Shown here in pieces: positions 8,090 to 15,919 of a stretch of DNA of 64,000 nucleotides. The stretch spans positions 62,001 through 126,000 of the forward strand of contig NZ_JAHDTI010000010.1 of assembly GCF_018531495.1 (NCBI RefSeq). The letters are read 5' to 3'. A program made the position numbers and the translations under genes. Numbering within the stretch: the first letter of the stretch is position 1; every line of letters starts with the position of its first letter. The notes beneath the pieces were generated by a model. The model had not been told where the DNA came from and did not search any database. It was given only the letters and a program-made list of their open reading frames with translations. The stretch is from Nonomuraea sediminis (GTDB lineage: Bacteria; Actinomycetota; Actinomycetes; Streptosporangiales; Streptosporangiaceae).

Positions 8090-8420
8090 CCGTCGAGACG
8101 GGGCCGCCTGCTGGGCCTGCTCGGCCGCCGCACCCGCTACGGGGCCGACCCCGCGTTGCCCTCACTGGAGCTGGCCGCCAATCAGGGTGCGCAGACCGAG
8201 GTATGGACGCGCTCACTTCCTGGCCGCCTTCCTCCCGAGGGAGGGCGAGCGGGCCCAGCGTCTGCACACCGACGCCGTCGTGCTGGACACCGACATCACC
8301 ACATGGGCCGGCGCGCGGGGCGTGATCCCCGAGGTGGCCGCCCGCGCGAAGAAGCGCGGTTCGACCTCGCTGACCGGGCCTGCCGGAGCCTCCACCAGTT
8401 CCTGACCTGGGAGACCTGAT
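8090..8420 (+). pseudogene. Decayed gene of unknown family
   Basis: Protein-like text appears in two frames: GRLLGLLGRRTRYGADPALP / LELAANQGAQTEV in one, AHFLAAFLPREGERAQRLHT / AVVLDTDITTWAGARGVIPE in another, then LADRACRSLHQFLTW. At least two frameshifts separate the parts and there is no start. I do not recognise the family. Confidence 0.35.
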
Positions 8421-8436
8421 CGGCTCGGCGACGCCG

Positions 8437-8470
8437 GTGGGGCGTGCCGCCTGCCGACGGCACGCCCCAC
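8437..8470 (-). terminator. Hairpin terminator downstream of the GH25 gene
   Basis: Perfect 13-bp stem: GTGGGGCGTGCCG (8437-8449) pairs with 8458-8470 over an 8-nt loop, 30 bp past the stop codon of the muramidase gene. Confidence 0.75.
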
Positions 8471-8499
8471 GCGCGATCCGGATCACCGGCGGCTACCCG

Positions 8500-9215
8500 T
8501 CAGCGGACGATGCCCTGGGTGTCAATGTGGTTGCCGTCCCAGTCGCCGGTGATGGGCAGGTCGGAGGCGTCGCCGTAGCCGATGGAGGTGGTGGTTTCGG
8601 TGCCGCTGGTCACAGGGCTGGTGCGCATGTAGAAGGTGTTGCCCATACGGACCCCGACGTTGTCCTTGCCGTCGCCGTCCCAGTCGCCCACCAGAGGGGC
8701 GGCACCGGGGTCGCCGTAGCGGAAGGTGTAGGAGGCCTGTCCGGTCTGGGGCGTGTTGGACAGGTAGAAGGTGCCGTTGGTCGGGCTGTAGGCGCTGGGG
8801 GTGTCCTTGCCGTCACCATCCCAGTCACCGATGACGGGAATCATGTCAGCGTCACCGTAGGCGACGGAGGTGGTGGTTTCGGTGGCGCTGGTGACGGGGC
8901 TGGTACGCATGTAGAAGGTGTTGCCCATGCGGACCCCGACGTTGTCCTTGCCATCGCCGTCCCAGTCGCCGACCAAGGGGGCGGCACCGGGGTCGCCGTA
9001 GCGGAAGGTGTAGGAGGCCTGCCCGGTTTCGGGGGTGTTGGACAGGTAGAAGGTGGCGGTGGTGGGGTCGAAGCTGCTGACGGTGTCCTTGCCGTCGCCG
9101 TCCCAGTCACCGCGGATGGGGATCATGGGGCTGTTGCCGTACGCGATGACCGGGCGGGTGGCCACACTCGAGCTCTGACTGTCGGACAGGTAGAACTCCA
9201 GGACGCCGAGATTCG
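8500..9215 (-). repeat. 716-bp direct repeat, copy 1 (hydrolase C-terminal module)
   Basis: I see no difference between this copy and 10026-10741 on comparing the bases. After one mismatch (9216/10742) the identity continues for seven bases. It encodes the last 239 residues of the muramidase. Confidence 0.85.
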
Positions 9216-9963
9216 ACGAACCGGCGAAGGCGGCCAGGTCGGCCAGGCTGCCGTTGAACACCGTCGGCGAGCCCGGAAGGGTGCTGGAGGAGCCGGCGTA
9301 CTGCCAGGCGGTGAAGCGTGACCAGCCCGCGGGCAAGGCTCCCGGGGACCCGCTGTAGTTGGAGGTCTCCAGAGGGTTGGCCGAGAACGACTTGTTGCTC
9401 CCCGTGCACTGGTTCCACCAGTTGGGATTGGTGTAGATGGCCGCTTCCCGGCCGGTCTGCGCCTTGACCTCGTTCACGAAGTCGCGAATCCAGGTGACCA
9501 TCTGAGTGGTGGATAACCCGTAGCAGGGATACATCGGGGCGGACGTCGTCCACCAGGGCCACTCGATGTCGAGTTGCAGTGGGAGGGTCTTGCCGTCGTT
9601 GACGTACTGGGCATGGGAGATCAGCCAGTCCGCCTGGGCCTTTCCGGTGTTCACGCCTTTGTCCGGGCGGCCGAAGGCGTAGGCCCCGATGTAGACGCCG
9701 TTGGCCTTGGCATTGTGGTAGTTGGCGTTGTACGTCGCATCGACGAAGTCGAGGCCCTCAGTGGCCTTCGCCCAGCCGAACTTGACGCCCTTGGCCGCCG
9801 TCTGCGCCCAGTCGATCGTTCCGGCGTGGTTGGAGACGTCGGTGCCGCCGACCGTGTACCCCGCCGGGACGGCGGCCTGCGCCGGCTGCACCCCCAGGGC
9901 GATCGCCGATACGAAAGCGGCCACTCCGGCCATGACACGGACGGCCCGCATGGATCTGATCAT
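8500..9963 (-). CDS. Secreted GH25 muramidase with C-terminal FG-GAP/VCBS-like repeats
   Basis: N-acetylmuramidase (lysozyme) that cleaves the glycan chain of peptidoglycan, 487 residues, exported. Signal peptide 1-30 (VQPAQA). The GH25 domain spans about 35-240 with the catalytic acids D42 (GTDVSNHAG) and D132/E134 (QLDIEWPWW). From about residue 250 follows a module with repeated GDWDGDGKD calcium-binding motifs and FYLSNTP/FYMRTSP strands, like FG-GAP/VCBS repeats, probably for wall or glycan binding. This module is identical to the C-terminus of the upstream CHAP protein. GGAGAAA precedes the start. The gene lies in the same direction as the CHAP gene, separated by a hairpin. Confidence 0.92.
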   Translation of the reverse strand: MIRSMRAVRVMAGVAAFVSAIALGVQPAQAAVPAGYTVGGTDVSNHAGTIDWAQTAAKGVKFGWAKATEGLDFVDATYNANYHNAKANGVYIGAYAFGRPDKGVNTGKAQADWLISHAQYVNDGKTLPLQLDIEWPWWTTSAPMYPCYGLSTTQMVTWIRDFVNEVKAQTGREAAIYTNPNWWNQCTGSNKSFSANPLETSNYSGSPGALPAGWSRFTAWQYAGSSSTLPGSPTVFNGSLADLAAFAGSSNLGVLEFYLSDSQSSSVATRPVIAYGNSPMIPIRGDWDGDGKDTVSSFDPTTATFYLSNTPETGQASYTFRYGDPGAAPLVGDWDGDGKDNVGVRMGNTFYMRTSPVTSATETTTSVAYGDADMIPVIGDWDGDGKDTPSAYSPTNGTFYLSNTPQTGQASYTFRYGDPGAAPLVGDWDGDGKDNVGVRMGNTFYMRTSPVTSGTETTTSIGYGDASDLPITGDWDGNHIDTQGIVR

Positions 9964-9982
9964 GAGATTTCTCCGGTTCCAG

Positions 9983-10009
9983 CGGGGGCGGGATTCCTGT
10001 CCGCCCCCG
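9983..10009 (-). terminator. Hairpin between CHAP and GH25 genes
   Basis: 9-bp GC-rich stem (9983-9991 pairing with 10001-10009) with a 9-nt loop, 17 bp after the CHAP stop codon. It probably limits read-through into the GH25 gene, whose own promoter would then lie in the short gap or inside the CHAP gene. Confidence 0.55.
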
Positions 10010-10025
10010 GTGTTGAGGGGTTGGG

Positions 10026-10741
10026 TCAGCGGACGATGCCCTGGGTGTCAATGTGGTTGCCGTCCCAGTCGCCGGTGATGGGCAGGTCGGAGGCGTCGCC
10101 GTAGCCGATGGAGGTGGTGGTTTCGGTGCCGCTGGTCACAGGGCTGGTGCGCATGTAGAAGGTGTTGCCCATACGGACCCCGACGTTGTCCTTGCCGTCG
10201 CCGTCCCAGTCGCCCACCAGAGGGGCGGCACCGGGGTCGCCGTAGCGGAAGGTGTAGGAGGCCTGTCCGGTCTGGGGCGTGTTGGACAGGTAGAAGGTGC
10301 CGTTGGTCGGGCTGTAGGCGCTGGGGGTGTCCTTGCCGTCACCATCCCAGTCACCGATGACGGGAATCATGTCAGCGTCACCGTAGGCGACGGAGGTGGT
10401 GGTTTCGGTGGCGCTGGTGACGGGGCTGGTACGCATGTAGAAGGTGTTGCCCATGCGGACCCCGACGTTGTCCTTGCCATCGCCGTCCCAGTCGCCGACC
10501 AAGGGGGCGGCACCGGGGTCGCCGTAGCGGAAGGTGTAGGAGGCCTGCCCGGTTTCGGGGGTGTTGGACAGGTAGAAGGTGGCGGTGGTGGGGTCGAAGC
10601 TGCTGACGGTGTCCTTGCCGTCGCCGTCCCAGTCACCGCGGATGGGGATCATGGGGCTGTTGCCGTACGCGATGACCGGGCGGGTGGCCACACTCGAGCT
10701 CTGACTGTCGGACAGGTAGAACTCCAGGACGCCGAGATTCG
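10026..10741 (-). repeat. 716-bp direct repeat, copy 2 (hydrolase C-terminal module)
   Basis: Same sequence as 8500-9215, 1526 bp away in the same orientation. Each copy itself contains two similar units of about 85 residues, so recombination between copies could delete the GH25 catalytic part. Confidence 0.85.
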
Positions 10742-11372
10742 GCGAACCGCCATCGATGCCGACCGGTGAGGAGTAGCCGACGATGTCGATATCCGATCGC
10801 GGGTAGCTGTGGGCCTTGATCGCGTCGCCGCTGTTGCCCTCGATCGTGTAGACGGTGCTCGCGTTGGACGAGGTGACGATGCCGACGTGGTCGATGTCCC
10901 CGCTCTGGTCCCAGTCGAACACCAGCGCGTCCCCGGGCTGAGGGGTGTAACCGCTGGAGCGGGCGTGCCAGGTGCCGTGCGTGGTCCCGTAGTCCTTGAA
11001 GGAGGAGGCCCAGCCGGTCAGGATGCCCCCGTTGGTCTCGGCCACGTCCGCGTAGCGCACCCCGGCGGTCTTCCAGACGTACTTGGAGAAGTCGGCGCAC
11101 CAGTCGCTGTTGCGGAACTGCACGCCGTCCCCCGTACCGCAGCCGGAGGCCGACTTCCACGTGCGGAAGACCCCTGTGTAGTAGTTGCACCCGCTACCCA
11201 TGGGGTTCTCCTTGTTGCGGGCCGCCTTGCCGGCTTCCGCCTGCGCGACCGAGACGATCGTGTCCCGGCTCGCCGCGGAGGCCGGGGCGGAGACGATCGC
11301 CTGCAGCCCGACCACCGAGACCGTCGCCGACAGCAGGCAGGTGGTGGCGCGCTTGGCCGTCGAGTTCTTCAT
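10026..11372 (-). CDS. Secreted CHAP-domain peptidoglycan amidase/endopeptidase with FG-GAP/VCBS-like repeats
   Basis: Exported cysteine peptidase/amidase of 448 residues that cuts the peptide part of peptidoglycan. Signal peptide 1-34 (SAPASAA). The CHAP domain has the catalytic cysteine C92 (NSDWCADFSKYVW), histidine H162 (GDIDHVGIV) and the following acidic/amide residue (YTIEGNSGD). A C-terminal module of about 239 residues with GDWDGDGKD repeats is identical to that of the GH25 gene. The ATG at 11372 with AGAGGGAAG upstream is preferred over the longer frame start at 11429. It is divergent from the SARP-type regulator at 11501, a likely controller. Confidence 0.9.
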   Translation of the reverse strand: MKNSTAKRATTCLLSATVSVVGLQAIVSAPASAASRDTIVSVAQAEAGKAARNKENPMGSGCNYYTGVFRTWKSASGCGTGDGVQFRNSDWCADFSKYVWKTAGVRYADVAETNGGILTGWASSFKDYGTTHGTWHARSSGYTPQPGDALVFDWDQSGDIDHVGIVTSSNASTVYTIEGNSGDAIKAHSYPRSDIDIVGYSSPVGIDGGSPNLGVLEFYLSDSQSSSVATRPVIAYGNSPMIPIRGDWDGDGKDTVSSFDPTTATFYLSNTPETGQASYTFRYGDPGAAPLVGDWDGDGKDNVGVRMGNTFYMRTSPVTSATETTTSVAYGDADMIPVIGDWDGDGKDTPSAYSPTNGTFYLSNTPQTGQASYTFRYGDPGAAPLVGDWDGDGKDNVGVRMGNTFYMRTSPVTSGTETTTSIGYGDASDLPITGDWDGNHIDTQGIVR

Positions 11373-11500
11373 GACTTCCCTCTCGCTTGCGTTGCTTGAC
11401 GAGACCGAGAGTGGTCGGGGTCTCTCCAAACGGGCTGCAATAGCGCTGTACCGGTCCGTACTGGCATGATCGGTGCGGGCGCGAAAACTGGGAGAATCAC

Positions 11501-14500
11501 ATGGAGTTACGGCTCCTGGGACCGGTGGAAGTGTGGAACGGGGAGCGGCAGGTGCTCCTCGGGGGCGTCAAGCCGCAGTCGCTGCTGGCCGCTCTCCTGC
11601 TGGAGGCGGGCCGCGTCGTCACAGTCGACAGGCTGATCGAGGCGATCTGGGAGGACGATCCGCCGACGACCGCCCGCGGTGTGCTGCAGACCTACGTCGC
11701 CTCGCTGCGAAGAGCCTTCACCGGCGCGGGGCTGCCCGACGTCATCGTCTCCCACCGGCTCGGCTACCTGGCCGAGATCGCCCCTGACGTCCTGGACCGG
11801 GACCTCTTCCAGCGGCTCGTCACCCATGGCAGGCAGTCCGCCCAGCAGGGGCGGCACGAGGAGGCGGGCGAGACCTTCCGTACGGCTCTGCGACTCTGGC
11901 GCGGTGAGGCCCTGGGCGGGATCGGTGGCGCGTACCTGCGCGCGGAAGCCGTACGGCTGGAAGAACTGAGACTGGCGGTCACCGAGGAGCGGATCGCCGC
12001 GGACCTCGCGACCGGGCAGGACGAGCGGCTCATCGACGAGCTGGTCGAGCTGGTCGCGCTGCACCCGGCGCGCGAGCGGCTGCGCCGCGACCTCATGGTG
12101 GCCCTGTACCGGGTGGGCAGGCAGGCCGACGCGCTGGCCGTCTACCAGAAGGGCCGCCAGGTGCTGATCGAGGAGATGGGCGTCGAGCCCGGGCCCGAGC
12201 TGCGTCAGGCGCAGGAGGCCATCCTGCGTTCGGACCCCGCGCTGGCCAGGCCGGTCAAGGCCGCGCCCCGCATGCCGCGCCAGCTGCCCTCCCCGGTGCC
12301 CGATTTCACCGGGCGCGAGAAGGAGATCGTGGCGCTGCGTGACCATCTCACCGGCTCCGGCGCCACGCCGATCTGTGTCATCTCCGGCCAGGGCGGCGTC
12401 GGGAAGTCCACCCTGGCACTGCGTACGGCACACGAGATCGCGCACCACTATCCCGACGGGCAACTCCACGTCGAGCTGCGCGGCACAACAGGCACGCCGG
12501 CCGGTGCCGAGGAGATGCTCGGGCGGCTACTGCGCGAGCTTGAGCCCATCGGCACGCCGCTCCCGATCACGCTGGAGGAGCGCGCCAGCCGCTACCGGAC
12601 GCTGCTGGCCGACCGGCGCCGGCTGATCGTGCTGGACGACGCCGCCTCGGAGGCTCAGATTCGCCCGCTGCTGCCGGGCAGCGAGGGCTGCGCGGTGATC
12701 GTCACCTCCAGGAACCGGCTCGCCGGGCTGTCCGGCGCCATGCTCGTCGACCTCGGCATGCTGCCGCCCGAAGCGGGCATCGACCTGCTCATCCGCATCG
12801 CGGGCAAGGAGCGGATCACCGGCGACCCGGAGGCGGCGGTGCGCATCGTCCGCCAGTGCGGTGGCCTGCCGCTCGCGCTGAGGGTTGCGGGCGCGCGCCT
12901 GGCCTCGCGGCGCCGCTGGTCGGCCCGGCGGCTGGCCGACCGGCTCGCCGACGAGCAGCACCGGCTCGACGAGCTTGCCGCCGGTGACCTGGAGGTACGC
13001 GCCAGCATCGCCCTCAGCTACGACATGCTCTCCGCCCGGGAGAAGCGGGTGCTGCGCCGGCTGGGCCTGCTCGGGCTGCCGAGCTTCCCCCTCTGGGTGG
13101 CCGCGACCGCCGTGGACATCGGCCCGCGCGAGGCCGACCAGCTGCTGGAGCAGCTCGTGGACACCTCGCTGGTCGACGAGGTGGACCCCGACGAGACCGG
13201 TCAGGCCCGTTACCGGCTCCACGACCTGGTCAGGCTGTTCGCCGGCGAGCGCGCCCGGGCCGAGGAAGGGGCCCAGGAGCTGACGGCGATGACCAGAAGG
13301 GTGCTGGGCGGCTGGCTGTGGCTGGTCGAGCAGGTCAGCAAGGTCGTCCCGACCGGGGCCGTTCCCATGCGCGTCACCCCCGGGCTGCCGCACCCGGTGG
13401 GGGAAGATGCGGCTCGCCCTGCGCTGGCCGACCCGCGGGGCTGGTTCCGAAGCGAGGAGGAATCGCTGATCGCCGCCGTCGAGCTGGCCGCCTCGATGGA
13501 CCTCGACCAGCTCGCCGTCGACCTCGCCTCCGCGCTGTCCTTGGTGGCCCTCGGGAGCAGCCAGTACGTCGTCGACGACCCGTTCACCTCCTGGCACCGC
13601 ACCCACGAGGCGGCGCTGGCCGCGGCGCGCCGCACCGGCAACGTGCTCGGTGAGGCGAGCCTGCTGGCGGGCCTGGGACAGCTCTACTACGAGCGGGACT
13701 TCTACAGTGAGTCCCGCCAGTACCTCAGCCAGGCGCTTTCGCTGTTCCGCGAGGCCGCGGACGTACGGGGAGAGGCCTCCACTCTGGCCGCCCTCGGCGC
13801 GGCGTGCCGCGAACAGGGCTACCTGGCCGAGGCGCTGCACTTTCTCGGCGAGGCCGAACCGCTCTGGGAGCGCCTGGCCGACACCGCCGCCATCGCCCAC
13901 GTCAAACGGCTGACCGGCACGGTACGCCTCGAACGCGGCGACTACGCCGCTGCCTGGACCGACTTCACCACGGCGCTGACCCTCTACCAGGAGGCCGGCA
14001 GCCAGCGCGGCGCCGGACTGACCCTGCGCAACATGTCGCTGCACCACCGCGCCAGAGGCGAGTACGACCTGGCCGAGAAGGTGTGCGAGCAGGCGCTGGA
14101 GATCTTCCGGCAGCTCGGCGACCGGCTCATGGTCGCCTACTGCTCCCGTTCGCTGGCCAAGGTCAGGTTCCGGCTCGGCGCGCACGAGCAGGCCCGGCGT
14201 CTGCTGGAGGAGGCGCTCGGCGTCACCCGGACACTCCACGACCGCTGGGGCGAGGCCTGCACCCTGCGTACCCGCGGCGAGCTCAACCTGGCCGAGGGCC
14301 GCCTCTACCAGGCCAAGGCCGATCTGGAGGAGTCCGCGCGGCTGTGGGAGGCGCTGCGCCTGGGCCTGTTCCGGGCCCGTACCCTGCGGGACCTGGCGCT
14401 GGTCCACGAGGCCCTCGGCGATGACGCCACCGCCCGTACGACCCGGGCCGAGGCGCTGGAGGTGTTCCGGCTGCACGGCGCCCGCGAGTACGAGGAGATG

Positions 14501-14509
14501 TCCCAGTAA
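11501..14509 (+). CDS. AfsR/SARP-type transcriptional regulator (BTAD-NB-ARC-TPR)
   Basis: Large regulator of 1002 residues. An OmpR-type winged helix (about 1-95, LLGPVEVWNGERQVLLGGVK) and a bacterial transcriptional activation domain (about 97-245) define the SARP unit. An NB-ARC ATPase follows, with P-loop GQGGVGKST near residue 296, a Walker-B-like RLIVLDDA and GGLPLALRVAG. The C-terminal 350 residues are TPR repeats. This is the AfsR architecture: an ATP-driven activator of secondary metabolism or development, often modulated by Ser/Thr kinases. It sits between the CHAP/GH25 genes (divergent) and a VanX-like gene (co-directional), so it may control cell-wall hydrolases here (inference). 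Confidence 0.92.
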   Translation: MELRLLGPVEVWNGERQVLLGGVKPQSLLAALLLEAGRVVTVDRLIEAIWEDDPPTTARGVLQTYVASLRRAFTGAGLPDVIVSHRLGYLAEIAPDVLDRDLFQRLVTHGRQSAQQGRHEEAGETFRTALRLWRGEALGGIGGAYLRAEAVRLEELRLAVTEERIAADLATGQDERLIDELVELVALHPARERLRRDLMVALYRVGRQADALAVYQKGRQVLIEEMGVEPGPELRQAQEAILRSDPALARPVKAAPRMPRQLPSPVPDFTGREKEIVALRDHLTGSGATPICVISGQGGVGKSTLALRTAHEIAHHYPDGQLHVELRGTTGTPAGAEEMLGRLLRELEPIGTPLPITLEERASRYRTLLADRRRLIVLDDAASEAQIRPLLPGSEGCAVIVTSRNRLAGLSGAMLVDLGMLPPEAGIDLLIRIAGKERITGDPEAAVRIVRQCGGLPLALRVAGARLASRRRWSARRLADRLADEQHRLDELAAGDLEVRASIALSYDMLSAREKRVLRRLGLLGLPSFPLWVAATAVDIGPREADQLLEQLVDTSLVDEVDPDETGQARYRLHDLVRLFAGERARAEEGAQELTAMTRRVLGGWLWLVEQVSKVVPTGAVPMRVTPGLPHPVGEDAARPALADPRGWFRSEEESLIAAVELAASMDLDQLAVDLASALSLVALGSSQYVVDDPFTSWHRTHEAALAAARRTGNVLGEASLLAGLGQLYYERDFYSESRQYLSQALSLFREAADVRGEASTLAALGAACREQGYLAEALHFLGEAEPLWERLADTAAIAHVKRLTGTVRLERGDYAAAWTDFTTALTLYQEAGSQRGAGLTLRNMSLHHRARGEYDLAEKVCEQALEIFRQLGDRLMVAYCSRSLAKVRFRLGAHEQARRLLEEALGVTRTLHDRWGEACTLRTRGELNLAEGRLYQAKADLEESARLWEALRLGLFRARTLRDLALVHEALGDDATARTTRAEALEVFRLHGAREYEEMSQ

Positions 14510-14551
14510 AAGGCCGTTTCAGAGGTATTACAGCGGTCTTGGATCCCGCTG

Positions 14552-14598
14552 GTGAACCATGGCGACGGCACGCCTCATGTGGAGTGTCCATGGTTCAC
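14552..14598. promoter_or_regulatory. 11-bp inverted repeat upstream of the VanX-like gene
   Basis: GTGAACCATGG (14552-14562) and CCATGGTTCAC (14588-14598) are perfectly complementary across 25 bp. The repeat lies 14 bp before the dipeptidase start codon and 42 bp after the SARP stop. An operator is more likely than a terminator because of the wide loop and the closeness to the start. Confidence 0.5.
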
Positions 14599-14612
14599 AA
14601 CGGAGGGCTTCC

Positions 14613-15269
14613 ATGCCAAAGATCGTGCTCCTGTCCGACCCGCGGATCGCCGCGGTTTCCGTCAAGGAGTGCGGGGAACCGCTCGTGGACCTGCGCACCG
14701 TGGAGGCCATCCGCGTCGATCCGAGGCTGGCCGACCGCGAGGGGGCCTACGCGCACGTACGGCTGAGCGTGGCCGACCGGCTGGTGGTCGCGCAGACCCG
14801 GCTGCCCCGGGAGCTGCGCCTGCTGATCATCGAGGGGTACCGTCGGGTGGGATTGCAGCAGCAGTACTTCGACTCATCGGTCACCCGTCACCGCGGCGCG
14901 CACCCAGGCTGGGACGAGAACCGCGTTCGCGTCGAGGCCAGCAGATACGTCTCCCCGCCCAACGTGGCCCCCCACGTCACCGGCGGCGCGGTCGACCTGA
15001 CCCTGTGCACCTCCACCGGCGCCGAACTGCCGATGGGCACGCCGGTCAACGCCACCCCGCCGGAGGACGGCGAGGCCTGCTACACCGCCTCGACCGCAAT
15101 CTCCGCGGAGGCCACGGCGAACCGGCGCATCCTGGGCACCGCCATGACCTCCACCGGCTTCGTCAACTACCCGACCGAGTGGTGGCATTGGTCCTTCGGC
15201 GAGCGCTATTGGGCCTTCACCACGAGCGCTCACCACGCGCTGTACGGCCCCTGGGAGTTGCCGTCCTGA
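14613..15269 (+). CDS. VanX-like D-alanyl-D-alanine dipeptidase
   Basis: Zinc dipeptidase of the VanX/DdpX (M15D) family, 218 residues, that hydrolyses D-Ala-D-Ala. Zinc and catalytic residues are visible: H121 and D128 in APHVTGGAVD, and E189/H192 in PTEWWHWSFG. The arginine that polarises the peptide carbonyl lies in GYRRVGLQQQYF (R77/R78). GGAGGG six bases before the ATG decides this start. There is no signal peptide, so it acts in the cytoplasm, recycling D-Ala-D-Ala or contributing to glycopeptide tolerance. No vanH/vanA genes are nearby. The context with muramidase and CHAP genes suggests wall turnover. Confidence 0.9.
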   Translation: MPKIVLLSDPRIAAVSVKECGEPLVDLRTVEAIRVDPRLADREGAYAHVRLSVADRLVVAQTRLPRELRLLIIEGYRRVGLQQQYFDSSVTRHRGAHPGWDENRVRVEASRYVSPPNVAPHVTGGAVDLTLCTSTGAELPMGTPVNATPPEDGEACYTASTAISAEATANRRILGTAMTSTGFVNYPTEWWHWSFGERYWAFTTSAHHALYGPWELPS

Positions 15270-15419
15270 ATCGGGTGGCGCTGCGCCGCTGTAACTCTCC
15301 GCAGGACGCGGCCGAGGTCGTTGCCGTCGCCATCGTCGGACTCCTGATCATGCGTACGGCTCCCGCCATTCACACGTGTTCAGGTGCGGTGCACGACGAC
15401 ACCTCGGACACTGCACCTG

Positions 15420-15835
15420 CCCCGGCCGGGTGCGGAAGCCGCGGTCACTGACCCGTCAGGGCAAACGACCCGCGGCCTCGGACCTGGTTCGGCGCAAGTT
15501 CACCGCGCCCGCTCCGGACGTGCTGTGGTGCGGCGATGTGACGCAGATCGACACCGACGAGGGCAAGCTCTATCTGGCCACGGTTGTTCTCCCGCCGGCT
15601 GCTCGGCTAAGGCATGTCCGAACACCACGACGCCGCATTGACCAGCGCCTCCCTGCAGATGGCTGTGTCCACCCGCGGCGGCGACGTGGACGGGGTGATC
15701 TTCCATTCGGACCGCGGCTCGGCCGCTACAAGGAGCTGTGCCGGCGTCTGGGCGTGGCGCAGTCGATGGGCCGGGTTGGCTGCACGCTCGACAATGCAGC
15801 CGCCGAGGCCTTCACCGGACAGGAATCTCACGGCT
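15420..15835 (+). mobile_element. IS3-family OrfB transposase remnant
   Basis: Pieces of an IS3 orfB in shifting frames: SLTRQGKRPAASDLVRRKFT ... DVLWCGDVTQIDTDEGKLYL in one frame, MSEHHDAALTSASLQMAV ... VIFHSDRGS in a second, and RYKELCRRLGVAQSMGRVG ... DNAAAEAF in a third. The DDE core motifs WCGDVTQI and FHSDRGS are still readable. It is clearly inactive, and the ends are not found. Confidence 0.7.
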
Positions 15836-15919
15836 CGGGGTCGCGCCGCCAGCTCCTGGTGCGGGGGTGCCGTTCGCGGAGGTCCGGGTTGTTACGGTCC
15901 GCCCTGCTGACGCGACTAT

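Noticed and set aside
8437..9321. Gly/Val-rich 294-residue plus-strand ORF and its twin at 10053
   Set aside because: Both are antisense to the repeat modules of the GH25 and CHAP genes; the repetition comes from GDWDGDGKD codons.
12527..14476. 649-residue minus-strand ORF
   Set aside because: Antisense shadow of the SARP/NB-ARC/TPR gene; composition (Gln/Gly/Arg-rich, no domains) is that of a high-GC reverse frame.
11501..15269. Vancomycin-resistance (van) cluster
   Set aside because: Only a VanX-like gene is present; no vanH, vanA-type ligase or vanRS pair lies beside it.
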